In this document: piece after piece, positions 1 to 6,652 of the stretch | Layout: every line of letters starts with the position of its first letter | Numbering within the stretch: the stretch's first letter is position 1 | Assembly (NCBI GenBank): GCA_964620445.1 | Contig: CAZUHB010000001.1 | Location: forward strand, 1-64,000 | DNA length: 64,000 nt | Source: CAZUHB01 sp964620445 | GTDB taxonomy: Bacteria; Planctomycetota; B15-G4; CAYZWU01 | Reading direction: 5' to 3' | Notes under the pieces: generated by a model | The model's database searches: none | What the model was told of the DNA's origin: nothing | Seen by the model: the letters and a program-made list of their open reading frames with translations, nothing else | Made by a program: the position numbers and the translations under genes

Positions 1-64
1 TGTCCTTCTGCGACGTGAAGGTCGGTTGGCCGGGTACGGGAAGTATTGATGCCGAGCAAGTCTC

Positions 65-421
65 GTGTGGCGACTCCGACGGCTCGGTAGAGTAGAAGCT
101 GGAATTTTTATTCAGAATCTATTTCCGAGTCCCGTGGATCCTCGACTGGCGAAACTGTTCGGTGACGACGAGGAGAGCGAGAAGAAAAGAGATCCGAAGA
201 AGGACCTTCCGGAGGGAGACCAACAGACGGCATCATTCGGTCTCGCGTTCATTCGTGCCGAATCGGGAGCGGAGCTGACACTTTTTTGGAGATACGAAAC
301 CGCAATCGCGCGCCAATTCCACAAGACAATCGGTGAGTTGCAGAGATTGCAGGCTCTCCGAATGGGAGGAGCCTCACTTCCCCCGATAGCGGTGGACGTC
401 GAGCTCTCCAGCGGCTCGTAG
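65..421 (+). CDS. C-terminal remnant of an unknown-function family
   Basis: 118-residue frame starting at GTG. It opens with WRLRRLGRVEAGIF and ends with RYETAIARQFHKTIGELQRL. From memory, these two segments are the middle and end of a longer family of unknown function that normally begins with a SRNALKHG-type N-terminus. Here the N-terminal half is missing: the same frame has a stop at 47-49, and another upstream frame closes just inside the gene. It therefore looks truncated or frameshifted. It sits 33 nt before the next small ORF and may belong to the same decayed accessory block. Function unknown; whether it is expressed is doubtful. Confidence 0.5.
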   Translation: MWRLRRLGRVEAGIFIQNLFPSPVDPRLAKLFGDDEESEKKRDPKKDLPEGDQQTASFGLAFIRAESGAELTLFWRYETAIARQFHKTIGELQRLQALRMGGASLPPIAVDVELSSGS

Positions 422-454
422 GCTTGGGTTCGTTTCGCAATAAAGAGGCTAACC

Positions 455-658
455 ATGAAAGATGAAGAAATCAGGGCGCGGCTCGAAAATATAGAGTTGC
501 TCCGGATCGCTAAAATGTGGGAGAGACGACACTGGAAAAGAGCCGCGAGGGAAAGCCAAAAAGGGAATTTAAGGCTTGCGGGGTCATGCGGGAGAGCCGC
601 CCTCGATTTTCACGCAGAAGTCGTCCGGCTAACCAATCTTCTGAGGGAAAGGTGTTAA
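455..658 (+). CDS. small hypothetical protein
   Basis: 67 codons from ATG, rich in Arg, Lys, Glu and Leu and probably all helical. No domain recognised. Its stop overlaps an ATG in TAATG at 656-660, which suggests translational coupling to the following, broken frame. It lies between two fragments of accessory-type proteins, so it may be a minor member of the same small mobile or phage-like gene set. Nothing in the sequence gives a function. Confidence 0.4.
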   Translation: MKDEEIRARLENIELLRIAKMWERRHWKRAARESQKGNLRLAGSCGRAALDFHAEVVRLTNLLRERC

Positions 659-877
659 TGGTTACCGTACAAATCACTCCGGAATCGAGACGGCGCAACG
701 TTTACGCTCCCCGAGATAAAAAACGTTCAGGACTTGCCGAAGGCATCGCAAGCAATCATGAGTGCTCTTTCTCGCGGTGATCTCGCTCCCCAAGGTGCGG
801 CGATCTACTCATCTCTCCTCGAAGGAATGAGGCGATCATTCGAGACTCTCGCTTTCATGAATTTCCTCCTTTGGTAG
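658..877 (+). pseudogene. frameshifted fragment of a small phage/accessory-type protein
   Basis: ATG at 658 opens MVTVQIT and then runs into an unrelated-looking frame. One frame over, from about 680, the sequence reads DGATFTLPEIKNVQDLPKAS and continues through ALSRGDLAPQGAAIYSSLLE to a TAG at 875-877. That second reading resembles the C-terminal part of DUF5681-like accessory proteins, where 'ALAxGELTPxEAxxLxxLVE' is typical. Both halves are needed for a sensible protein, so a single-base frameshift around 678-682 is the simplest explanation. Family assignment is from memory and tentative. Confidence 0.45.
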
Positions 878-924
878 CCTATATAAGCGGAGACCGGCAC
901 AGATCTGCGCGTGAATCGATCTCC

Positions 925-1707
925 TCAGTCGGGCGGGTCACAGGTCCGGCACGGCTCTTTGCCGAGATCCTTCGCTCGCTTCAACGTGACTTTGTTCTTG
1001 CTCTTTAAGTGCCTGCATCCCTCGCGATGATACTTCTCGCCCTTGTCGATGATGTAGACCCACGTGGTCGGGTCGGTCTTCTTTTCCGTCTTCGGCTCTT
1101 TCTTTTTCTTGGCTCTCGCGAGATCTCTCTCGATCTTCTCTTTCAACCGTTGTTTGAGCCGATCCCGCTTCTCCCACAATCCCTTTCTTCCTTCCTTCGC
1201 TCGCTTCTCAAACTGAACGAAGAGATCCTTGTGCTTGAACGGGAATTTCGTGTAGGCGCGACCGTACCCTTGGCGCACGATCTCAAGATTCACGAATAGA
1301 CCGTCTGGCGCACGGTAGAGATAAGCAAGCTCTCGACCGAACATGTCCTTCTCGCGCCTGAGTCCGTCCCATTGAAAATAGACATGTTCCCACAGAAGAA
1401 GATTCTCGAGGAATTCCTTCGCCTCTCGATGGTACGACTCATAGGCTCGGTTCTCTGGAGTATCGACTCCGATCAGGTACATCGAGACGTTCTCTGGAGT
1501 ATCGACTCCGATCAGGCGCACCGGGATGTTCTCTCCGTCCATCTGGATTTTCACCGTGTCTCCGTCGGTCACCCCGACCACGAGATATGTGGGATGCTCA
1601 TTGAATCCCTTGATCGGATAGGGCGGAGCTGGAGTCTTGATGATCTGACTTTGCAGGACGGAAACGGACAGAATGCAGAATAGCAGGGAGCAGAGTACCC
1701 TCTTCAT
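925..1707 (-). CDS. secreted thermonuclease-like (SNase) protein with C-terminal Cys domain
   Basis: 260 aa with an N-terminal signal peptide (about residues 1-20, LLFCILSVSVLQS). The staphylococcal-nuclease fold follows: VTDGDTVK supplies the metal Asp, RLIGVDTPEN matches the catalytic loop and MFGRELAYLY carries the second catalytic Arg. The active-site loop is duplicated in tandem, LIGVDTPEN twice 13 residues apart, and only the first copy keeps the Arg before LIG; the second has Tyr. A charged helical linker leads to a C-terminal domain with YHREGCRHL and PCRTCDPP, the Cys-rich tail seen in many secreted nucleases. A strong AGGAGGTGAG ribosome site precedes ATG. Predicted export and phosphodiester cleavage follow from the family; activity with the duplicated loop is uncertain. 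Confidence 0.88.
   Translation of the reverse strand: MKRVLCSLLFCILSVSVLQSQIIKTPAPPYPIKGFNEHPTYLVVGVTDGDTVKIQMDGENIPVRLIGVDTPENVSMYLIGVDTPENRAYESYHREAKEFLENLLLWEHVYFQWDGLRREKDMFGRELAYLYRAPDGLFVNLEIVRQGYGRAYTKFPFKHKDLFVQFEKRAKEGRKGLWEKRDRLKQRLKEKIERDLARAKKKKEPKTEKKTDPTTWVYIIDKGEKYHREGCRHLKSKNKVTLKRAKDLGKEPCRTCDPPD
1450..1527. repeat. 39-bp tandem duplication inside the nuclease gene
   Basis: Two adjacent 39-bp copies, 1450-1488 and 1489-1527, agree at 34 positions. The shared 27-bp core is identical, and all five differences are transitions clustered at one end. The unit is 13 codons, so the frame is kept and the catalytic loop is duplicated. One of the changes turns the Arg codon before LIG into Tyr in the second translated copy. 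Confidence 0.9.
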
Positions 1708-2003
1708 TTCTCACCTCCTGAATTGAGCGCAAGTCGGCCTGAAGATTTTTACACCTGATAAACTCCGCTATCGTGAGTTGCTCCGGGTTAGGGAGATGAA
1801 ACGGGGCGATTGCCTTCTACCGTGTAGAATGTCCCAAAGCACTCACGTCCTTATGATAACCGGTGCCGAGCTGGAATTCCACGGTACCGCTTTCTCGTTC
1901 CCCGGCCAAAACCGTGCTCCAAGGTGGGGGATACGGTGGGGGAACAACGGTTTTATCTAAAAAACAAGGACCTACAATCTCTCGTAAGCCCTTATTTAAT
2001 AGT

Positions 2004-2081
2004 TGGTCGGGGTGATAGGATTTGAACCTACGACCCCTGGCTCCCAAAGCCAGTGCTCTAGCCAAGCTGAGCTACACCCCG
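2004..2081 (-). tRNA. tRNA-Pro (anticodon TGG)
   Basis: The reverse complement folds as a complete cloverleaf: acceptor stem CGGGGTG paired with CACCCCG, D arm containing TAGCTCAGC, anticodon stem CTGGC/GCCAG around loop TTTGGGA (anticodon TGG), and T arm GTAGG TTCAAAT CCTAT. The 3' CCA is encoded (TGGT at 2004-2007 on the plus strand). It is the only RNA gene found in the window. The sequence beyond its 3' end leads into the accessory-looking left edge, but no integrase or duplicated tRNA end was found to prove an attachment site. Confidence 0.96.
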
Positions 2082-2172
2082 TAGGGAGCACACTCATAGC
2101 AGTTTCATCAGCTCGGCACAAGTGGGAAATCGCGATCAGTTGGTAAAGTCGGCTCTGCTAGGCGGGGGAAAA

Positions 2173-2835
2173 TCAGAACTTGCGGAGCACACCGATTACC
2201 ACTCCGCGGATCTCCACGTCGTCGGTGTAGATCGGCTCCATGGCGGAGTTGGCTGGCTGGAGACGAATCGTGTCCCCTTCGCGGTAGAATCGTTTCAGCG
2301 TGGCGTCGTTCTCCTTGAGAATGGCCACGACGATCTCGCCGTTTTCAGGCTCCTGGCGGCGCTCCACAATGACGAGGTCGCCGTCAGCGATCTGGTCGTC
2401 GATCATCGAATCACCGCGCACCCGAAGCAAAAAACACTGGCGATTGTCGGGAAACATCTCGCCCACATCAAAGTTTTCAGGGATCTCCACCGCCTCGATC
2501 GGAGAGCCGGCCGCAATCGTTCCCAGAATCGGCACCTTGAGCCGCGACGTCGAGTCGCGGTCCTTGCGCGAGATCAGCTCGATCGACCGGGCGCGGTTCT
2601 TTGATTTTCGCAAGGCGCCCTTCTTCTCGAGCGCATTGATGTGCTCGTAGATGGTGATCTTGCTGACCTTGAAATACTGGGCGATTTCTTCGAGGGTGGG
2701 GGAGATCTCGTGCTCTGCCACGAAATCCTTGATGAAGTTGAGAATGTGAAGTTGCTTTTCAGTGAAATACAAGGAGGTCTTTCTCCCTTTGTGAGAGCTG
2801 ACGACTTTCGGATTCTGAAAGAACTCTGGGATCAC
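2173..2835 (-). CDS. lexA: LexA repressor
   Basis: SOS-response repressor and self-cleaving protease. It has an N-terminal winged helix (FTEKQLHILNFIKDF, then SPTLEEIAQYFKVSKITIY), the cleavage-site Ala-Gly in ILGTIAAGSPIEA, the catalytic Ser in RVRGDSMID and the catalytic Lys in ATLKRFYREGD. The longest frame starts at GTG 2835, but that codon abuts a GC hairpin and has no ribosome site. A TTG at 2772, preceded by GGGAGA, gives the family's usual short N-terminus (YFTEKQ) and is the likelier start. A 26-residue membrane ORF lies just upstream on the same strand. I could not define the LexA operator of this lineage. Confidence 0.95.
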   Translation of the reverse strand: MIPEFFQNPKVVSSHKGRKTSLYFTEKQLHILNFIKDFVAEHEISPTLEEIAQYFKVSKITIYEHINALEKKGALRKSKNRARSIELISRKDRDSTSRLKVPILGTIAAGSPIEAVEIPENFDVGEMFPDNRQCFLLRVRGDSMIDDQIADGDLVIVERRQEPENGEIVVAILKENDATLKRFYREGDTIRLQPANSAMEPIYTDDVEIRGVVIGVLRKF

Positions 2836-2836
2836 T

Positions 2837-2865
2837 GGCGCCAGGCAGGAGGCCTGCCTGACGCC
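2837..2865 (-). other. strong hairpin between small ORF and lexA
   Basis: Inverted repeat: GGCGCCAGGCAGG at 2837-2849 pairs with CCTGCCTGACGCC at 2853-2865, with one mismatch and a 3-nt loop. In the lexA direction no T-run follows, so it does not look like a normal intrinsic terminator. It may stabilise or process the mRNA, or attenuate expression between the small ORF and lexA. Confidence 0.6.
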
Positions 2866-2877
2866 GCTGCCAATTTC

Positions 2878-2958
2878 TTAGATGTAAAGAAGGAGGAGGA
2901 GAACAACGATAATGAACACCACTGCACTCGCTTCGTTTTTCACGCTTCTGAATGACAT
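2878..2958 (-). CDS. 26-residue single-pass membrane protein upstream of lexA
   Basis: ATG at 2958 preceded by GCGAGGTG, a reasonable ribosome site; 26 codons to TAA. The N-terminus MSFRSVKNEAS is basic and polar, and the last 15 residues (AVVFIIVVLLLLLYI) form a plausible membrane helix. Upstream, a perfect TTGACA on the same strand (about 3003) could be the -35 of a shared promoter with lexA, although the -10 is weak. Small single-pass proteins induced by the SOS response are known elsewhere, for example Caulobacter SidA, a cell-division inhibitor. No sequence similarity is claimed; the link to SOS rests only on position. Confidence 0.5.
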   Translation of the reverse strand: MSFRSVKNEASAVVFIIVVLLLLLYI

Positions 2959-3144
2959 GTGACACCTCGCTATCTTCTGATCTTTTCTTTCAAGCTTTTT
3001 GTCAAGCGCTGGGCTCGCTGTTGCCCTTACAAATACCTAACTCCTATATATCCTAAAATAACCCTAACACCAAACATCTTTTTGAGAAATTTCATGGCCT
3101 TCGGATGAGAAATAGGTTATCAATGCTAACGAGTTGTTTGGCGT

Positions 3145-3170
3145 TTGACTCTAACTGACTGCAATATAAG
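3145..3170 (+). promoter_or_regulatory. possible nadB promoter placing +1 at the ATG
   Basis: TATAAG at 3165-3170 lies 6 nt before the nadB ATG at 3177, and TTGACT at 3145-3150 could be a -35. The spacer is only 14 nt, so the -35 match is weak. No Shine-Dalgarno is visible, which would fit a leaderless mRNA if this -10 is used. Confidence 0.3.
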
Positions 3171-3176
3171 ACAATT

Positions 3177-4811
3177 ATGGTTGACAGACTCCTTCCGACA
3201 CCACGCTGGTTGCTCTCTCCCGGGGCCCTGAATTTGACCCAAAAAACTGCGGACGTCATCGTCGTCGGCGGTGGGATCGCGGGCCTGACAGCGACGATCA
3301 GCGCTGTCGAGGAGGGTGCGCGCCTCTTCCTGGCAACCAAGGATTCACTCGAAGAATCAAATTCTTTTTATGCTCAGGGCGGTGTCGCCGCGGTCCTCGA
3401 CAAGTCCGATTCCTTCGACCTCCATCGCCGGGACACGATCAGCGCCGGCGATGGCCTGTGCAATGAGGAGATCGTCGAGATCGTGGTGAAGGAAGGCCCG
3501 CGCGCAATCGAGCGGCTCATCGCATTCGGCAGCGCCTTCGACGAGGAAGAGGGGCACCTCGCGCTCAGCCGCGAGGGAGGGCACTCGGCCCCGCGCGTGG
3601 TTCACAACCGGGACTCCACCGGAATGGAGATTCAGCGCGCACTGATCAACAAGGTCCGGTCTCTCCGCAACGTATCGATTCACGAGAACCTCTTCGTGCT
3701 CGACCTGCTCGTGAGCGAGGGGCGCTGCGCGGGGGTGCTCGCTTGGAGCGAGAAGGAGGGATTCTGCGCCGTGCTCGCGAACTGCACGATTCTGACGTCG
3801 GGTGGTTCCGGGCAGGTCTACCGCGAATCGACCAATCCCGAGGTGGCCACCGGCGACGGTCTGGCCATGGCGTTCCGCGCCGGCGCCGTGGTGAGCGATC
3901 TCGAGTTCTTCCAGTTTCACCCCACGGTCCTCTACCTGGCCGGCGCGCCGCGCATCCTGATCTCCGAGACCGCCCGCGGCGAGGGCGGACTCCTGAGGGA
4001 CAAGAACGGCGTGCGATTCATGACGGAGTACTCTCCAGCGGCCGACCTGGCGCCGCGCGACCTCGTCTCGCGATCGATCATCGACCGCATGACGCGCACC
4101 CAGGCCACGCACGTCAACCTCGACATGACCCATCTCGACGCGGTCTTCGTCCAGGCCCGGTTCCCGAAGATCCACGAGGTCTGCGCACGGTACAGCATCG
4201 ATATATCGAAAGATTTCATCCCCGTCCGGCCGGCGGCCCATTACATGATCGGAGGCGTCAAGGCCGACATCCAGGGCCGCACGACCTTGCCGGGGCTCTT
4301 TGCCTGCGGCGAGGTGGCCTCCTCCGGATTGCACGGCGCCAACCGCCTGGGCAGCAACTCGCTCCTCGAGGGGCTCGTCTTCGGGTGGCGCTCGGGAACG
4401 GCCGCGGCCGGCGAGGCACACTCGACTCCAGCGCCGGGCTGGCGCCCCGCCCAGACTTCGCACAGGTCCTCGTCGATGGAGTACGGCGTGGACGTGTGGG
4501 ACCTGCGTAACTCGCTCACCTCCCTCATGTGGCGCAACGTGGGTATCGAACGCGATCTCGCGAGCCTCGACGAAGCGCGCGACACGATGGAGATCTGGGC
4601 GCGCCTCGTGGCCAACGCGTCCCTCAGGTGGCCGTCAGCCTGGGAGCTGGCCAACATGCTCACCCTCTCGCGGCTCATCGTGACCGCGGCTCTGATGCGT
4701 ACCGAGAGCCGCGGTGTTCACTACAGAAAGGATTATCCGGAGAAGGACGATGCCCTCTGGCAGCGATCGACCGACTTCGGCGCACGCTCCTACGAGGATC
4801 CCAGTCGATGA
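3177..4811 (+). CDS. nadB: L-aspartate oxidase
   Basis: Flavoenzyme oxidising L-aspartate to iminoaspartate, the first step of de novo NAD synthesis. The FAD-binding VVGGGIAGL lies at about residues 29-37, SNSFYAQGG at 61-69 and SREGGHSAPRVVH at 131-143. FQFHPT lies at 245-250, ARGEGG at 266-271 and GLHGANRLGSNSLLE at 384-398. Together these distinguish NadB from succinate dehydrogenase flavoproteins. At 544 aa it is of normal length. No ribosome site precedes the ATG, so either the mRNA is leaderless or translation starts at a later TTG near codon 21. It ends in an ATGA overlap with hflX. nadA and nadC are not in the window. Confidence 0.95.
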   Translation: MVDRLLPTPRWLLSPGALNLTQKTADVIVVGGGIAGLTATISAVEEGARLFLATKDSLEESNSFYAQGGVAAVLDKSDSFDLHRRDTISAGDGLCNEEIVEIVVKEGPRAIERLIAFGSAFDEEEGHLALSREGGHSAPRVVHNRDSTGMEIQRALINKVRSLRNVSIHENLFVLDLLVSEGRCAGVLAWSEKEGFCAVLANCTILTSGGSGQVYRESTNPEVATGDGLAMAFRAGAVVSDLEFFQFHPTVLYLAGAPRILISETARGEGGLLRDKNGVRFMTEYSPAADLAPRDLVSRSIIDRMTRTQATHVNLDMTHLDAVFVQARFPKIHEVCARYSIDISKDFIPVRPAAHYMIGGVKADIQGRTTLPGLFACGEVASSGLHGANRLGSNSLLEGLVFGWRSGTAAAGEAHSTPAPGWRPAQTSHRSSSMEYGVDVWDLRNSLTSLMWRNVGIERDLASLDEARDTMEIWARLVANASLRWPSAWELANMLTLSRLIVTAALMRTESRGVHYRKDYPEKDDALWQRSTDFGARSYEDPSR

Positions 4812-6109
4812 CCCCCACCTGGACCGATGACAACGAACAGCCGATGGAACGCGTTTTCCTCTCCGGCGTGATCCTGCCCGGCGAGAACGACCTCGCCGAG
4901 GAATACATGGAAGAGCTGCAGAATCTCACCGAAACCGCCGGCGGAGAGGTGGTGGGCCAGATGGTCCAGAAGCGGAATCGGCCGCACCAGACCACCTTTC
5001 TCGGCAAGGGGAAAGCTCTCGAACTCGCCCAGCTCGCGCACCAGGCCGGTGCGGCGCTCATCATCATGGACAACGACCTTTCCCCGGCGCAGGCGCGCAA
5101 TATCGAACGCATCACCGAACTGCGCGTCGTCGATCGCAGCCAGCTGATCATGGACATCTTCGCCGCCGGCGCACGCACGCTCCAGGCGCGCAAGCAGATC
5201 GAGCTTGCCCAGCTCGAGTACGCCCTGCCGCGGCTCAAGCACATGTGGTCCCACCTCTCCAGGATCCGATCCGGTATCGGAATGCGCGGGCCGGGCGAAA
5301 CCCAGCTCGAGGTCGACAGGAGGATCATCAGGCAAAAGATCAGCGAACTGAAGCGAACGCTCAAGGATTTCGAGAACCGCAAGAAGAGGGAGATCTCGTC
5401 GCGCGACAAGTTCTTCAAGGTCTGCCTCGTCGGCTACACCAACTCGGGAAAGTCGACCCTGCTCAACCGTCTCACCGGGGCGAGCGTCAAGGTGGAGGAC
5501 CGCCTCTTTTCCACGCTCGACACGCGCACGCGCAAGTGGGATCTCGGCGACAACAAGGTGGTTCTTCTCTCCGACACGGTCGGTTTCATCAGGAAGCTCC
5601 CGCACCACCTGGTCGCCTCCTTCCACGCCACCCTCGAGGAGGCGGCCACGGCCGATCTGCTCCTCCACGTGGTCGATTGCTCCCGCGGCGCGGCGGAACG
5701 CAACATCCTCGCCGTGAACAGTGTTCTGAAAGATCTGGGCGTGTCCAACACCCCGCAGATCATCGTGTTCAACAAGACCGACAAGGTCACCGATTTCATG
5801 GATGTGAGCGTGGTGGTCCGCAGCGTGCGCCACAACGTGCTCACGTCGGCCAGGACCGGCGAGGGGCTCGACGAGCTCACCGATCGGATCTCCCAGTATC
5901 TGGTGAAGACTTACGCCTGTCTCGAGGCGCGCCTGTCGATCGCTTCGGGACGGCTTCGCGCCTTCATCGCCGACAGGAGCGAAATCCTCGACACGACCAC
6001 CCATGACAGCGTCGACCAGATCAGGTTCCGCCTGCCCCGTTACGAGCTGGGCCGCCTGCACGAGATCGCCGCGGCGGAGAACGCCGATATCAGGGAAAGC
6101 GCCCTCTGA
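4808..6109 (+). CDS. hflX: GTPase HflX
   Basis: Ribosome-associated GTPase, 433 aa from the ATG that overlaps the nadB stop. The N-terminal HflX domain includes TTFLGKGKALELA and the family hallmark GMRGPGETQLE at 158-168. A coiled segment leads to the G domain, with P-loop GYTNSGKS at 209-216, DTVGF at 256-260 and NKTD at 322-325. HflX splits or rescues stalled 70S ribosomes after stress in other bacteria. Coupling to nadB by a 4-nt overlap looks like operon packing with no obvious functional link. It converges on the LysM gene with a 54-nt gap. Confidence 0.95.
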   Translation: MTPTWTDDNEQPMERVFLSGVILPGENDLAEEYMEELQNLTETAGGEVVGQMVQKRNRPHQTTFLGKGKALELAQLAHQAGAALIIMDNDLSPAQARNIERITELRVVDRSQLIMDIFAAGARTLQARKQIELAQLEYALPRLKHMWSHLSRIRSGIGMRGPGETQLEVDRRIIRQKISELKRTLKDFENRKKREISSRDKFFKVCLVGYTNSGKSTLLNRLTGASVKVEDRLFSTLDTRTRKWDLGDNKVVLLSDTVGFIRKLPHHLVASFHATLEEAATADLLLHVVDCSRGAAERNILAVNSVLKDLGVSNTPQIIVFNKTDKVTDFMDVSVVVRSVRHNVLTSARTGEGLDELTDRISQYLVKTYACLEARLSIASGRLRAFIADRSEILDTTTHDSVDQIRFRLPRYELGRLHEIAAAENADIRESAL

Positions 6110-6163
6110 GACCGGGGGCGGCCTCACCGAAATCGATCCCGCCGAACCGCACCGCGGAAAGGA

Positions 6164-6652
6164 CTACTTGTAGTAGCGGAGACGCTGGCCTGCCTGAATG
6201 TAGTGGGGATTGTCCAGCTCGTTCCACTCTTTCAACTGCTGGACCTTGGACTCGTCGTCGAAGAGTTTCTTGGCGATACCGGTGAGCGTGTCCCCTTCCT
6301 GCACCTCGTAATAGTACTTCTTCATTTGTGGTCGCCCGTCGGTCTCCGGGGGAGGTGCCGGCACGGGCTTGGCCGTACCCGATCCGGATTTCTTCGAATC
6401 GGAATCGCTTCGGGGGGCGGGTGGCTCCAGCCCCTTTGGGGCGGAGTCGTCGATCGATCCGGGTGGGGAGGGTGTCTGCGTGCGCCCTCCGTCGGGTTGA
6501 CCGAGGATGATCTCGAGGACATCGTCGTCCCTGACCTCCGGCGGGATCGCCGTGGAGCGGGCGGTCCGCGACTCCTGGAGCACGTTCCTGTCAGCCACCA
6601 GGGCCAACAGGAACACGACCAGAAGGAGGGCGAAGAAGAGAATCTTTCTCAT
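6164..6652 (-). CDS. membrane-anchored LysM protein
   Basis: 162 aa: an N-terminal membrane segment or uncleaved signal (about 4-20), a Pro/Ser/Asp-rich spacer (about 30-110) and a C-terminal LysM domain at 114-161 (YEVQEGDTLTGIAKKLF ... IQAGQRLRY). LysM binds peptidoglycan N-acetylglucosamine, so the protein probably sits in the periplasm attached to the wall. The ATG follows the secDF stop directly with no intervening base, so it is almost certainly cotranscribed with secDF. Whether it has a secretion role is unknown. Confidence 0.85.
   Translation of the reverse strand: MRKILFFALLLVVFLLALVADRNVLQESRTARSTAIPPEVRDDDVLEIILGQPDGGRTQTPSPPGSIDDSAPKGLEPPAPRSDSDSKKSGSGTAKPVPAPPPETDGRPQMKKYYYEVQEGDTLTGIAKKLFDDESKVQQLKEWNELDNPHYIQAGQRLRYYK

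Noticed and set aside
1817..2065. Minus-strand frame running through tRNA-Pro
   Set aside because: Starts inside the tRNA. The GARGRRFKSYHPD-type opening is the familiar spurious translation of a tRNA gene.
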